60,175 bases of DNA from Bacteroidaceae bacterium (GCA_017940605.1 JAGAYF010000058.1:1-60175); one strand, 5' to 3'. Shown: positions 1 to 10,172, counted from the first letter of the stretch. Numbers and translations are program-made. Notes: generated from the sequence alone by a model not told the origin.

Positions 1-1
1 C

Positions 2-1294
2 ATATCGTTTTTGGTAGCCCTCAACGACGGAAAAATAAAGATGGGGCAGACGGTGAATGGCTGCGGCGGACAACGCATGATGTACGGACGGGTCATGAAA
101 GACTGGAACTGGCACAAGGGAGGCTACGGCATGCTGACCGTGTCGCAGTGCCTGGAGCAATCGTCTAACATAGGTGTCAGTACACTGATTGACAATAATT
201 ACCACGGCGCGCCCGAAAAATTTGTGCAGGGTCTGTATAAGGTGGGAATAGCCGAAGATTTGAAATTGGACATTCCTGGCTATGCCGTACCACGTATCCG
301 CATGCCGAAAAAGGACAAGAGCAATTGGTCAAACACGGCCTTGCCGTGGATGAGCATTGGATATGAAACACAGGTGCCTCCCATCAGCATATTGACCTTT
401 TACAACGGTGTGGCAAACAATGGTCGCATGATGCGTCCGCGCTTTGTAACCTGTGCAATGCGCAACAATGAACTTGTCAGGGAATTTCCTCCTCAGGTAA
501 TCCGCGAGCAGATGGCTTCGCCGCAGGCCATCAAGGATTTGCAGACTTGTCTGTTTAATGTAGTGGACGTGGGGCTGGGAAAGCGGGCTGGTTCAAAGAA
601 TTTTTCTGTGTCGGGAAAGACGGGAACGGCACAGGTGTGGACCAAAGGCGGAAAGACGAGTGGCCATCTTGTGTCCTTTACGGGCTACTTCCCCTCAGAA
701 AAGCCCAGATACAGCTGCATGGTTTGTATCATCTCCAATACTCCTGGTGCATCGGGCGGCCTGCATTGCGCTCCCGTCTTTAGGAAAGTGGCAGAGATGG
801 TTATGGCAAATACACTCAAGCCAACATTGAAAAATGACACCCTGCACAGGAAATTGCCGGTAGTTGATAAAGGAAACCTGCATTACGCAAGCCGTGTGCT
901 GAATGGATTTGGGGTGAAAACCCTGGGCGATTTTTCCGATTCGGAAGTTCCGGCATGGGGCAGTGCCATTACATCGGATAGCTATGTGACCTTGCAATCC
1001 CAGAAGGTGCGTTCGGATATTGTTCCCAATGTGATTGGCATGGGAGCGCGAGACGCTGTCTTTTATCTGGAGAAATTGGGATTGAAAGTGAAAGTGGAAG
1101 GTGTCGGAACAGTTCAGCAGCAAAGCCTTCCCTTTGGACATGTGTTCAAGAAAGGCGAAATGATTCGTTTGAAGTTGGGTGTAAAAGGGTATAGGCCTGA
1201 TGATTTTGTCAAAGATGAAGCGATGGTTGCCCAGGGACAGGATTTGGAGTCCGATACGGCGAACGTGAACAAGAAAGATACGCTAGGAAATTAA
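2..1294 (+). CDS. ftsI: Penicillin-binding protein 2 / FtsI, septal transpeptidase (3' part)
   Basis: This is the C-terminal part of the septal peptidoglycan transpeptidase (class B PBP); the gene enters from the left edge and the frame is open from base 2, so the N-terminus, membrane anchor and SxxK active-site serine lie outside the window. The SxN motif (SSN, about 50 residues in) and the KTG box (SGKTGTAQ) are both visible. After the transpeptidase domain there is one C-terminal PASTA-like domain beginning VPNVIGM and containing paired short strands. The protein acts in the periplasm at the division site with FtsW. It stands first in the visible dcw cluster, 20 bp before murE, as expected. 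Identification rests on the motifs and on gene order. Confidence 0.95.
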   Translation: MSFLVALNDGKIKMGQTVNGCGGQRMMYGRVMKDWNWHKGGYGMLTVSQCLEQSSNIGVSTLIDNNYHGAPEKFVQGLYKVGIAEDLKLDIPGYAVPRIRMPKKDKSNWSNTALPWMSIGYETQVPPISILTFYNGVANNGRMMRPRFVTCAMRNNELVREFPPQVIREQMASPQAIKDLQTCLFNVVDVGLGKRAGSKNFSVSGKTGTAQVWTKGGKTSGHLVSFTGYFPSEKPRYSCMVCIISNTPGASGGLHCAPVFRKVAEMVMANTLKPTLKNDTLHRKLPVVDKGNLHYASRVLNGFGVKTLGDFSDSEVPAWGSAITSDSYVTLQSQKVRSDIVPNVIGMGARDAVFYLEKLGLKVKVEGVGTVQQQSLPFGHVFKKGEMIRLKLGVKGYRPDDFVKDEAMVAQGQDLESDTANVNKKDTLGN

Positions 1295-1314
1295 TAATAT
1301 TAAATGTTTAAGTG

Positions 1315-2778
1315 ATGAAGTTGTCAGAAATTCTAAAAAATATAGTTCCGCTCGAGGTCAAAGGTGACATCGAAGTGGAAGTGCAAGGAGTAAATATTGA
1401 CTCACGCCAGATAAAGAATGGCGATTTGTTCGTAGCTATCCGGGGAACGCAGGCAGACGGCCACAGATTCGTTCCGGCAGCCTTGGAACAAGGGGCAGTT
1501 GCTGTCCTTTGTGAAGAGTTTCCTGAAAAGATGCCTGAGGGAAAAACTTTTGTAAGAGTGCAGAACACAGAATCTGTGGTGGGCGAAGTGGCTACGCAGT
1601 TTTACGGTGATCCGACCTCGCGGCTGAAATTGGTCGGCGTTACGGGAACCAATGGTAAGACGACGATTGCCACCTTATTATATGAGATGTTCCGAAAGTT
1701 CGGCTATAAGTGCGGTCTTTGTTCAACGGTGTGTAATTATGTGGATGGTAAGGCATATCATGCTTCGCAGACGACGCCCGATCCTGTATCGCTGAACCGA
1801 TTGTTGGGGCAGATGGCCGATGAAGGTTGCCAATATGCGTTTATGGAGGTGAGTTCGCATGCTGTCTCCCAAAAAAGAATCGGTGGCTTGCGTTTCGCGG
1901 GTGGAATATTCACGAATCTGACCCGTGACCACTTAGATTATCATAAAACATTTGAGAATTATCGTGATGCCAAAAAGGCTTTTTTTGACCAACTTGGCGC
2001 AGATGCTTTTGCCGTGGTGAACGCTGATGACAGGAATGGCAAAGTCATGGTCCAGAATTGTTTGGCAGATGTCAAGACCTATTCGCAAACGCGTATGGCC
2101 GACTTTCATGCTAAAATCCTTGATATGAATTTTCAAGGTATGTGGCTTCAGGTAAATGGAATAGAAGTCCATGTGCCGTTGGTTGGCAAATTTAATGTGT
2201 CTAATGCCTTGGCAATATTTGGCGTGGCGGTGATGCTAGGCAAAGAACCCGAAGAAGTCTTGACAGTTTTGAGTATGTTGCGTTCTGTCTCTGGACGGTT
2301 TGAAACATTGACGTCTCCGCGTGGATATGTGTCGATTGTGGACTATGCTCATACGCCAGATGCGCTGGTGAACGTCTTGTCTGCGATTCATGAAGTCCTT
2401 GGCGGAAAAGGAAAGGTGATTACCGTATGCGGAGCAGGCGGAAACAGGGATAAAGGAAAGAGACCGCAGATGGCATACGAGGCTGCGAATAACAGCGACA
2501 CGGTGATATTGACGAGTGACAACCCACGCTATGAAAACCCCAATGATATACTGACCGATATGCTCGCAGGGATTACTGCAGAACAGCAAGGGCGTGTATT
2601 GTCTGTGGTTGACCGTCGGCAAGCAATACATGCGGCCTGCATGATGGCTCAAAAAGGCGACGTTGTATTGGTGGCAGGCAAAGGTCACGAAGATTATCAG
2701 GAGGTGAATGGGGTAAAACATCATTTTGATGACAAAGAAGTCGTCCTTGGAGTATATGAAACAGAGCAAAAGCGTTAG
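1315..2778 (+). CDS. murE: UDP-MurNAc-tripeptide synthetase MurE (meso-DAP adding)
   Basis: Cytoplasmic Mur ligase that adds the third amino acid to UDP-MurNAc-L-Ala-D-Glu using ATP. The ATP-binding loop GTNGKTT lies near residue 110. The DNPR motif near residue 402 (SDNPRYENP) is the signature of enzymes that add meso-diaminopimelate rather than lysine, so the stem peptide should be of DAP type. The 487-residue length is normal. A GTG directly before the ATG at 1315 could also serve as start. The gene sits between ftsI and mraY with short gaps, so co-transcription is likely. Confidence 0.97.
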   Translation: MKLSEILKNIVPLEVKGDIEVEVQGVNIDSRQIKNGDLFVAIRGTQADGHRFVPAALEQGAVAVLCEEFPEKMPEGKTFVRVQNTESVVGEVATQFYGDPTSRLKLVGVTGTNGKTTIATLLYEMFRKFGYKCGLCSTVCNYVDGKAYHASQTTPDPVSLNRLLGQMADEGCQYAFMEVSSHAVSQKRIGGLRFAGGIFTNLTRDHLDYHKTFENYRDAKKAFFDQLGADAFAVVNADDRNGKVMVQNCLADVKTYSQTRMADFHAKILDMNFQGMWLQVNGIEVHVPLVGKFNVSNALAIFGVAVMLGKEPEEVLTVLSMLRSVSGRFETLTSPRGYVSIVDYAHTPDALVNVLSAIHEVLGGKGKVITVCGAGGNRDKGKRPQMAYEAANNSDTVILTSDNPRYENPNDILTDMLAGITAEQQGRVLSVVDRRQAIHAACMMAQKGDVVLVAGKGHEDYQEVNGVKHHFDDKEVVLGVYETEQKR

Positions 2779-2798
2779 AAATAATTAGAATAACTGCC

Positions 2799-4070
2799 AT
2801 GCTATACTATTTGTTTAGATTTTTAGAGTCATTTGGGCTTCCAGGCTCTGCCATGTGGAGCTATATTTCATTTCGCTCCTTGTTGGCATTTATTTTGGCA
2901 CTTTCAATTTCGGCGTGGTTTGGCGCATATTTTATCAAGTGGATGCACAGGCATCATATATGCGAAACACAGCGTTCGCCTCAGATAGATCCGTATGGTG
3001 TTCAAAAGCAAAATGTGCCGTCCATGGGAGGAATTATTATAATTATAGCCATAATGATTCCGTGTATCTTGTTGGGACGTTTGCGCAACATATATTTACT
3101 TCTCATGATGCTTACAACTGTATGGTTGGGCGTATTGGGATTCGTAGATGATTATATAAAGATTTTTCGTCGCAACAAAGACGGACTGAATGGTTGGTTG
3201 AAAATTGCGGGACAATGTATATTGGGTCTTGCCGTGGGATTGACACTGTATCTTAGCCCAGATGCAGTAGTCCGTGAAAATATAGAAACTACTCAACAAG
3301 GAGCAGTCACATCGGTTGTACATAAAGAAAATAATTCTAAGTCGACAAAAACGACAATACCGTTCTTTAAAAATAACAATATGGATTACAGCAGCTGTTT
3401 CGCCTTTTTAGGACCGTATAAGCAAATAGCTGGTTGGATTCTTTTTGTAATTATTACAGTATTAGTGGTTATGGCTGTTTCCAATGGGGCAAACCTAAAT
3501 GACGGAATGGACGGAATGGCGGCTGGCAACTCCGCAATCATTGGCGTGGCTTTGGGCTTGCTCGCATATGTGTCAAGTCACATAGAGTTTGCCAATTACC
3601 TGAACATTATGTACATTCCTGGCAGCCAAGAATTGGTTGTATTTTCCAGTGCCTTTGTAGGAGCTTTGATTGGCTTCTTGTGGTATAATGCCTACCCTGC
3701 GCAAATTTTTATGGGCGATACGGGAAGTCTTACCATTGGTGGAATAATAGGCGTATTGGCACTTCTCATCCACAAGGAATTGTTGCTTCCTTTGTTATGT
3801 GGTGTGTTCCTAGTGGAAAGCCTGAGTGTGATATTACAAACGACCTATTTTAAAATAGGTAAACGTCACGGGCGGAAGCAACGGGTCTTCAAACGCACTC
3901 CAATTCATGACAACTTCCGTGTGCTGCCTGAACAAATGATTCCAGATTGCTCCTACGTATTTCGAAATTGGCCGAAACGTCCTTTCCATGAGGCCAAAAT
4001 CACGATACGTTTTTGGATAGTAACAATGATATTGGCAGCAGCTACGATTATTACTTTAAAAATAAGATAA
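2799..4070 (+). CDS. mraY: Phospho-MurNAc-pentapeptide transferase MraY
   Basis: Integral membrane enzyme that transfers phospho-MurNAc-pentapeptide to undecaprenyl phosphate to form lipid I. About ten hydrophobic segments are visible. The conserved acidic motif FVDDYIK lies near residue 117 and NDGMDGMA near 235. At 423 residues it is longer than the roughly 360 of E. coli; the excess is a hydrophilic insert around residues 160-190 rich in Lys, Thr and Asn, which is usual for MraY of this phylum. It follows murE by 20 bp and precedes murD by 13 bp. Confidence 0.97.
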   Translation: MLYYLFRFLESFGLPGSAMWSYISFRSLLAFILALSISAWFGAYFIKWMHRHHICETQRSPQIDPYGVQKQNVPSMGGIIIIIAIMIPCILLGRLRNIYLLLMMLTTVWLGVLGFVDDYIKIFRRNKDGLNGWLKIAGQCILGLAVGLTLYLSPDAVVRENIETTQQGAVTSVVHKENNSKSTKTTIPFFKNNNMDYSSCFAFLGPYKQIAGWILFVIITVLVVMAVSNGANLNDGMDGMAAGNSAIIGVALGLLAYVSSHIEFANYLNIMYIPGSQELVVFSSAFVGALIGFLWYNAYPAQIFMGDTGSLTIGGIIGVLALLIHKELLLPLLCGVFLVESLSVILQTTYFKIGKRHGRKQRVFKRTPIHDNFRVLPEQMIPDCSYVFRNWPKRPFHEAKITIRFWIVTMILAAATIITLKIR

Positions 4071-4083
4071 TACCCAGATAGAT

Positions 4084-5430
4084 ATGTCACGAATAGTAGT
4101 ATTAGGAGGCGGAGAGAGTGGCTGGGGTGCAGCAGTCTTAGCTCAAAAAAAAGGATTCGATGTTTTTTTGTCCGATTCGGGGACAATCAACGATAAATAC
4201 AGAAAATTGTTGGACGAATACCATATTTCATGGGAGGATGGTGGTCATACCGAAAACCTGATATTAAATGCGGATGAAGTGATCAAGAGTCCCGGTATTC
4301 CTTCGGAAGCCCCCATTGTGGTGAAACTTCAAGAAAAAGGTGTATCCATTATTAGCGAAATAGAATTCGCGGGTCGTTATACGCAGGCCAAGATGGTGTG
4401 TATAACAGGCAGTAATGGGAAGACGACAACGACTTCATTAATCTACCATATCCTTAAAACGGCTGGATATAATGTAGGGCTGGCCGGAAATATCGGGCGG
4501 AGTTTGGCCTATCAGGTTGCTGAGGAGAACTTTGACTATTATGTGATAGAATTAAGTTCTTTTCAGTTGGACAATATGTATGAATTCCGTGCCAACGTGG
4601 CCATATTGTTGAATATAACCCCTGACCATTTGGATAGGTACGGAGGTGAGATGCAAAATTACATAGATTCCAAAATGCGAATCATCCAAAACCAGCAGCC
4701 TGACGATGCGTTTGTGTATTGGTTAGATGATCCCATCATCAGTAAGGAGCTAAAAAAATATGGTATCAAGAGTCAGTTGTGTCCTTTCTCAGAGATTAAG
4801 AAGTCTGGTTCGATTGCCTATTTGCGTGATGGCAAATACGAAATAGAATACCCCATGCCCATCAACATGGAACAAGAATCGTTGGCACTCAAGGGGAAGC
4901 ACAATTTGTATGATTCCCTTGCGGCTGGTGTTTCGGCCAATTTAGTTGGAGTCAAGGGGGATGTAATATGTCAGTGCTTGCAGGATTTCAAGGGTATTGA
5001 ACATCGAATGGAGCGCGTGGTGGTTGTTGACGATGTCCTTTACATAAATGATTCCAAGGCCACGAATGTCGATGCGTGTTACTATGCATTGGAAAGTGTG
5101 AAATCCCCTGTAGTACTGATTCTCGGGGGACAGGACAAAGGCAACGACTACAACGAAATCAAGGAGTTGGTCAAGGACAAGTGCCGCGCCTTGGTCTATT
5201 TGGGCGCGGACAATAAAAAATTACATGACTTCTTTGATGGACTGGGACTTCCTGTCGCCGATACCGATAATATGGCCGATTGTGTGGCGGCCTGCCATCG
5301 GTTGGCCCAACCAGGCGACACAGTGTTGCTCAGCCCATGCTGCGCCAGCTTTGACCTGTTCCATAACATGGGTGAGCGTGGCAGGATGTTCAAGGACTTG
5401 GTCCGTCAAATGAATAAAGGTACAAAATAA
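4084..5430 (+). CDS. murD: UDP-MurNAc-L-alanine:D-glutamate ligase MurD
   Basis: Cytoplasmic ATP-dependent ligase adding D-glutamate to UDP-MurNAc-L-Ala. The N-terminal Rossmann-like segment starts at residue 3 (RIVVLGGGESG), the ATP loop GSNGKTTTT lies near residue 110, and the central and C-terminal Mur ligase domains follow (HRME, NDSKATN, GGQDKG). Length of 448 residues is typical. The stop codon overlaps the start of ftsW by one base (TAATG), pointing to translational coupling. Confidence 0.97.
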   Translation: MSRIVVLGGGESGWGAAVLAQKKGFDVFLSDSGTINDKYRKLLDEYHISWEDGGHTENLILNADEVIKSPGIPSEAPIVVKLQEKGVSIISEIEFAGRYTQAKMVCITGSNGKTTTTSLIYHILKTAGYNVGLAGNIGRSLAYQVAEENFDYYVIELSSFQLDNMYEFRANVAILLNITPDHLDRYGGEMQNYIDSKMRIIQNQQPDDAFVYWLDDPIISKELKKYGIKSQLCPFSEIKKSGSIAYLRDGKYEIEYPMPINMEQESLALKGKHNLYDSLAAGVSANLVGVKGDVICQCLQDFKGIEHRMERVVVVDDVLYINDSKATNVDACYYALESVKSPVVLILGGQDKGNDYNEIKELVKDKCRALVYLGADNKKLHDFFDGLGLPVADTDNMADCVAACHRLAQPGDTVLLSPCCASFDLFHNMGERGRMFKDLVRQMNKGTK

Positions 5431-6671
5431 TGACAGCTGAGAAGAAATCCCGCATTCATTTCCCTTCCATTTTTTATGGAGATGCCGTAATATGGATAGT
5501 GTTCCTGTTATTGTGTTCCATCTCCATTGTAGAAGTCTACAGTGCCATGAGCAGGCTGAGCTATGCCGATGGACGTTACTGGGCTCCGTTTGTAGAGCAT
5601 CTGAAGTATGTGATCGTCGGCGTTCTGACTGCCATAGTGATTCACAATGTCCCATGTAAGTGGTTTCGCCTCTATCCATTGGTCATGTATCCCTTGTCAG
5701 TCATCTTTTTGTGCATCGTGTTGCTGCCCGGTCACGAGGTTAACGGTGCCAGCCGCTCCATGAATATTTTTGGCATCGGTTTCCAGCCTTCCGAGTTGGG
5801 CAAGGGAGCGCTGGTGGTGCTGACAGCCCTCATCCTTTCGGTGACTCAGACTCCCAAGGGGGCAGACAGGCATGCATTCAAGTACATTATGATATTTACC
5901 GTCATTGTATGTGGGCTGATTTTCCCTGAAAATCTCTCAACGGCGGGCATGTTGTTCATCGTTATCTTCTTAATGATGTTCATTGGGCATATTCCTGCCG
6001 TGCAAATGGGAAAATTATTAGGTTTTCTGGCCATCATCGCTGGGCTTTTCTTTCTGGCCCTCATCTCCGTGCCCAATAAGACTTGGGATGCCATTCCCGG
6101 ATGCCACCGTGTCGTCACATGGAAGAAACGGTTCGGGTTAGGAGAGGATAGGAAGAAGATAAAGGAAATCACCCCCGAGGAATATGATTATGCTGCCCAC
6201 GAGCAAGTCGCCGCCTCCAATATAGCCATTGCCTCCAGCCATGTATTGGGAAAGATGCCGGGCAATTCCGTCCAGCGCGACTTCCTCAGCCTGGCCTTTT
6301 CCGACTTTATCTATGCCATTATCATAGAGGAGTTAGGCCTGGTGGGAGGAATCGTCGTCCTGTTGCTGTATCTGATATTGCTCTTCCGTGTTGAGCACAT
6401 TGCGCGCCAGTGTACCCAGAGTTTTCCCGCCTTTCTCATCTTGGGACTGGGGCTGCTGCTGGTCATTCAGGCCATTGTCAACATGTGTGTGGTGGCAGGC
6501 ATCATGCCCGTCACGGGGCAGCCGTTGCCGTTCATAAGCAAGGGCGGTACGTCCATGATAGTCAACAGCGTATACATAGGAATGATTCTCAGTGTGAGCC
6601 GCTACGCCAAGAAAGACACAGAAGTCGCCCCCAATACCAGTGCCATGCAGGATGCTGCGGGCATTGTATAG
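5430..6671 (+). CDS. ftsW: Lipid II polymerase FtsW (SEDS family)
   Basis: Polytopic SEDS glycosyltransferase that polymerises lipid II at the septum together with the FtsI-type PBP. About ten transmembrane segments, an extracytoplasmic loop with the SEDS motif around NGASRSMNIFG, and the C-terminal signature GQPLPFISKGGTS are visible. Length of 413 residues is normal. Its ATG overlaps the murD stop. Downstream the usual neighbour murG is displaced about 3.5 kb by radA and an FAD-dependent protein. Confidence 0.96.
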   Translation: MTAEKKSRIHFPSIFYGDAVIWIVFLLLCSISIVEVYSAMSRLSYADGRYWAPFVEHLKYVIVGVLTAIVIHNVPCKWFRLYPLVMYPLSVIFLCIVLLPGHEVNGASRSMNIFGIGFQPSELGKGALVVLTALILSVTQTPKGADRHAFKYIMIFTVIVCGLIFPENLSTAGMLFIVIFLMMFIGHIPAVQMGKLLGFLAIIAGLFFLALISVPNKTWDAIPGCHRVVTWKKRFGLGEDRKKIKEITPEEYDYAAHEQVAASNIAIASSHVLGKMPGNSVQRDFLSLAFSDFIYAIIIEELGLVGGIVVLLLYLILLFRVEHIARQCTQSFPAFLILGLGLLLVIQAIVNMCVVAGIMPVTGQPLPFISKGGTSMIVNSVYIGMILSVSRYAKKDTEVAPNTSAMQDAAGIV

Positions 6672-6700
6672 CAGAAGTCCAACCCAAAACAGCTACGTCA

Positions 6701-8089
6701 ATGGCAAAGAGTAAGACCATGTATGTTTGCGACCAGTGCGGTCAAGAGTCATCACAATGGGTGGGCAAGTGCCCATCCTGCGGCGCGTGGAATACCTTCA
6801 AGGAAATCCACATAGCACCTCCCGTCAAGGGAAACCCGCGTTCTGTTCCCGTTTCAGGGACATTGCGTGGCGAAGAACCCAAGTTCAGGCCCTTGCTTTC
6901 CATTCAGGCAGCCTTGCAGCAGCGCATTGATACCGGCGATGAGGAATTCAACCGAGTCCTGGGCGGCGGCATCGTGCCTGGCTCGTTGGTCCTGCTGGGG
7001 GGCGAGCCCGGCATAGGCAAGTCCACGCTTCTCCTGCAGACCGTGCTGCGCCTGCCCGACCTGCGCGTGCTGTATGTCAGCGGAGAAGAGAGCGAGAGCC
7101 AACTCAAACTGCGTGCCGACCGTCTCATGGGCAATGCCCAGGAGGGCCAAAATTGTTTTGTCCTGTGTGAAACGTCGCTGGAAAAGATTTACGAACAAGC
7201 CCAGCAACTTCAACCCCAGTTGATCATTGTTGATTCCGTCCAGGCCATCTCTTCCGAGCAAGGCGATGCCTTTCCGGGCAGCCCGTCACAGGTGCGTGCA
7301 TGTGCCGTGGGCTTGCTGCGGTTTGCCAAGGAGAGTGGAATTCCCGTATTCTTAGTGGGACACATTACGAAAGACGGTTCGTTGGCCGGCCCTAAGATAT
7401 TGGAGCACATTGTCGATGCCGTATTGCAGTTCGAGGGCGACCGACAGCATTTCTACCGTGTGTTGCGCGGTTTGAAAAACCGTTTCGGCAGCACCGATGA
7501 GCTGGGAATCTATGAAATGCAGGGCAGCGGTCTGCGGCCTGTCAGCAATCCGTCAGAGATGTTGCTCAATCGTGAGAACGAGGGCATGAGCGGCGTGGCC
7601 GTGGCTTCTGCCATCGAGGGCGCGCGCCCTTTGCTCATCGAAACGCAGGCCTTGGTCAGTTCGGCGGTCTATGGCACGCCCCAGCGCAGCGCTACGGGAT
7701 TTGACTTGCGCCGCCTGAACATGTTGTTGGCCGTTCTGGAAAAAAGAGTGGGCTTCAAACTGGCCCAAAAGGATGTGTTCCTCAATATTGCCGGCGGTTT
7801 GCGCGTCTCCGATACGGCCATCGACCTTTCCGTCATCGTGGCAGTCCTGTCCAGCAACGTGGATACGCCCATCCTGGGGGCAACCTGCCTGGCAGGCGAG
7901 GTGGGACTGAGCGGCGAGATACGTCCTGTCACCCACATACAGCAGCGCGTGGCTGAGGCTGAGCGCCAAGGCTTCCGCCGCATGATAGTTCCCAGGCAGA
8001 ATGCGCGTTCCCTCCAGACGGACAGGCTGTCCATCGAAATCATTCCCGTGTCAAAGGTCGAGGATGCCCTGCGCCATCTGTTCAACTGA
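6701..8089 (+). CDS. radA: DNA repair protein RadA/Sms
   Basis: RecA-like ATPase involved in branch migration during homologous recombination. The N-terminal zinc finger has four cysteines at residues 10, 13, 24 and 27 (start MAKSKTMYVC). Walker A GGEPGIGKST lies near residue 100, the RadA-specific KNRFG motif near 260, and a Lon-protease-like C-terminal domain follows. Length of 462 residues matches the family. The frame is open upstream into ftsW, but the ATG at 6701 places the zinc finger where it belongs. Its position inside the dcw cluster is unusual; it is 29 bp after ftsW and may be co-transcribed with it. Confidence 0.96.
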   Translation: MAKSKTMYVCDQCGQESSQWVGKCPSCGAWNTFKEIHIAPPVKGNPRSVPVSGTLRGEEPKFRPLLSIQAALQQRIDTGDEEFNRVLGGGIVPGSLVLLGGEPGIGKSTLLLQTVLRLPDLRVLYVSGEESESQLKLRADRLMGNAQEGQNCFVLCETSLEKIYEQAQQLQPQLIIVDSVQAISSEQGDAFPGSPSQVRACAVGLLRFAKESGIPVFLVGHITKDGSLAGPKILEHIVDAVLQFEGDRQHFYRVLRGLKNRFGSTDELGIYEMQGSGLRPVSNPSEMLLNRENEGMSGVAVASAIEGARPLLIETQALVSSAVYGTPQRSATGFDLRRLNMLLAVLEKRVGFKLAQKDVFLNIAGGLRVSDTAIDLSVIVAVLSSNVDTPILGATCLAGEVGLSGEIRPVTHIQQRVAEAERQGFRRMIVPRQNARSLQTDRLSIEIIPVSKVEDALRHLFN

Positions 8090-8113
8090 CATATATTTTT
8101 CTTCCCCTTCCCC

Positions 8114-9748
8114 ATGCAAAAGGACATTGCCCTACGTGTCACCCCGCAAGTGGCGGCCACGGCCGCCCTGTTGCGCAGGACCGCCGTTGATGAAGCCGGT
8201 CTGCCTGCCGACCGTGTGTGTGGCATTCGCATACTGAGGCGAAGCATCGATGCGCGCCAGCGTCAGGTGTTCGTCAACCTCACTGTGCGCCTCTATGTCG
8301 ATGAACCCGAACCCGCCTTGCACTATGAACCCATTCAGTACCTACAGGTCGAGGACCGTCCGCACGTAGTGGTCGTGGGGGCAGGCCCGGGCGGATTGTT
8401 TGCGGCCTTGCGCTTGATCGAGTTGGGACTTTGCCCTGTGCTCTTGGAGCGCGGCAAGGACGTGCACAGCCGCCGCAAGGACATTGCCCTCATCTCCCGT
8501 CAGCATGTGGTGGATGCCGAGAGCAACTATGCCTTCGGCGAGGGAGGCGCTGGGGCTTACAGCGACGGAAAACTCTATACGCGCAGCACGAAGCGCGGCA
8601 ATGTGGACAAGATACTGCAAGTGTTCTGCCAGCACGGGGCAAGCACGGACATATTGGTCGATGCCCATCCCCACATAGGCACTGACCGCCTGCCGTCCGT
8701 CATCGAGGCCATGCGCGGCACGATTCTGTCCCATGGCGGACGGGTATTCTTCCAGCAGCGCGTGGTGGAACTCATCAGGGATGCCCGAGGGGCGGTGTGT
8801 GGTGTCAGGACGGCCCAGGGAGGCGAGTATCGCGGCCCTGTCATACTGGCAACGGGCCATTCCGCGCGCGACGTGTACCGCTTCCTCTACGCACAGCACA
8901 TCCCGCAGGAGGCCAAAGGGCTGGCTGTGGGAGTTCGCCTGGAGCACAGTGCCCAGTTGATTGATTCCATCATGTATCACAGCCGCGAGGGCAGGGGATC
9001 GTTCCTGCCGGCTGCGGAATACAGGATGAGCGCACAGGTGGGTGGGCGCGGTGTCTACAGTTTTTGCATGTGCCCGGGAGGATTCGTCATTCCGTCGGCA
9101 TCAGGCCCACAGCAGGTCGTGGTCAACGGCATGAGCCCTTCAGGACGCAATTCGCGGTGGAGCAACAGCGGCATGGTCGTGGAGCTTCGTCCCGAGGATG
9201 GCGGTGAAGTGTCGCTGGCGGCCCAGATGGCCATGTCCATGCGCGATGACGATTTTGCCGCTGCCCATGCCGATGCCATGCAGGCCGACCATCCGCTGCG
9301 CATGATGTACTTGCAGGAATCCCTGGAAAGGGCTTGCTACCAGCAGGCCCAGGCCACCCAGGCCGCACCGGCGCAGCGCATGACCGACTTTGTGAACGGC
9401 AGGATGGAGGCACAACTGCCCGAAAGCAGCTACAGCCCGGGGCTGACCGCCAGCCCGCTTCACTTCTGGATGCCCCGTTTCCTGGTCGAGCGTTTGCAGG
9501 AAGGATTCCGCCAGTTCGGCCGTCGTTATCGCGGCTTCCTCACACGCGAAGCCACAGTGCTGGCCATCGAGACCCGCACGTCGTCGCCCGTGCGCATTCC
9601 GCGCGATGCGGCTACGCTGGCCCATGTGGCCGTGCCCGGACTCTACCCTTGCGGCGAGGGGGCGGGCTATGCCGGCGGCATTGTGTCGGCGGCCATTGAC
9701 GGCGAACGCTGTGCCGATGCTGTGGCGGCAGCACTCGGCATGTCCTGA
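8114..9748 (+). CDS. NAD(P)/FAD-dependent oxidoreductase (uncharacterised FAD dehydrogenase family)
   Basis: A 544-residue flavoprotein. After an N-terminal domain of about 80 residues comes a dinucleotide-binding motif, VVVGAGPGGLFAALRL (residues about 85-100), followed by an acidic/basic end (LLERG). A second conserved segment ATGHSARD and the C-terminal FAD motif PCGEGAGYAGGI are visible. This matches the widespread 'uncharacterised FAD-dependent dehydrogenase' family (COG2509); no substrate can be assigned. It begins 24 bp after radA, so the two probably form one unit inserted between ftsW and murG. Confidence 0.9.
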   Translation: MQKDIALRVTPQVAATAALLRRTAVDEAGLPADRVCGIRILRRSIDARQRQVFVNLTVRLYVDEPEPALHYEPIQYLQVEDRPHVVVVGAGPGGLFAALRLIELGLCPVLLERGKDVHSRRKDIALISRQHVVDAESNYAFGEGGAGAYSDGKLYTRSTKRGNVDKILQVFCQHGASTDILVDAHPHIGTDRLPSVIEAMRGTILSHGGRVFFQQRVVELIRDARGAVCGVRTAQGGEYRGPVILATGHSARDVYRFLYAQHIPQEAKGLAVGVRLEHSAQLIDSIMYHSREGRGSFLPAAEYRMSAQVGGRGVYSFCMCPGGFVIPSASGPQQVVVNGMSPSGRNSRWSNSGMVVELRPEDGGEVSLAAQMAMSMRDDDFAAAHADAMQADHPLRMMYLQESLERACYQQAQATQAAPAQRMTDFVNGRMEAQLPESSYSPGLTASPLHFWMPRFLVERLQEGFRQFGRRYRGFLTREATVLAIETRTSSPVRIPRDAATLAHVAVPGLYPCGEGAGYAGGIVSAAIDGERCADAVAAALGMS

Positions 9749-9825
9749 CGGGAAAGTAATTCTTGATTTTGCAAAAAAAGGCAGGGAAAATCCCTTTGCA
9801 TATCGGCATCGCGGTGAAATGCGGC

Positions 9826-9921
9826 TTTTACGCCTCGTTTGTGGAAGTTTTACGCCCTGTCCGAAATTTTTCAGGCCGCATTTGCCGGTCTTTTGCGCCT
9901 TGTTCCTGCCGTTTTGCCCTG
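9826..9921 (+). repeat. Phased 21-22 bp array A (TTTTACGCC family)
   Basis: Units beginning with a T-tract and ending in CGCC or GGCC recur with their four-base cores at 9831, 9853, 9874 and 9896 and a weaker one near 9918, i.e. every 21-22 bp. The central unit reads TTTTTCAGGCCGCAT. The 34-base block 9848-9881 is 33/34 identical to 20470-20503 in array B; the only difference is C at 9861 against A at 20483. It lies 3' of the FAD protein gene, in sense orientation. No function is assigned. Confidence 0.8.
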
Positions 9922-10133
9922 CGGCCGTTACCTAAGACACTTCATGGGACATCGGCAAACTCATTTGGTCCAAAATTTTTGCACAGGGAAAAACCTTTTT
10001 CGGGCGGCCGAAAAATGCTTGTCCAATGTGCGTGCGCGGCTGTTGGGAACGGATTTTCCGGCCCTTGCAGCAAAATAATGTAGATGGCTGAAATAAATTT
10101 ATGAAAAACCTTGATGCAATGAGAAAAAAATCT

Positions 10134-10141
10134 TATTTTTG
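10134..10141 (+). promoter_or_regulatory. Bacteroidota -7 box upstream of murG
   Basis: TATTTTTG fits the TAnnTTTG -7 consensus, with a TTG at 10111-10113 that could be part of a -33 element. It lies 32 bp upstream of the murG start. It implies that murG-murC-ftsQ-ftsA-yqeY-ftsZ can be transcribed independently of the first half of the dcw cluster. Confidence 0.7.
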
Positions 10142-10172
10142 CATACAACAGAGAAAGTACTGACTGAAACGA

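Larger units (their letters stand above)
9749..10172. other. 424-bp intergenic region between the FAD protein gene and murG
   Basis: No credible gene is visible. It contains the phased 22-bp array described separately (about 9826-9921), a short GC-rich hairpin with stems TTTTTCGG (9996-10003) and CCGAAAAA (10008-10015), and the promoter of murG (10134-10141). Open frames on both strands lack any recognisable protein features. Confidence 0.7.

Noticed and set aside
9763-10083. Open frames on + in the intergenic region before murG
   Set aside because: They cover array A, change frame freely and show no family features.
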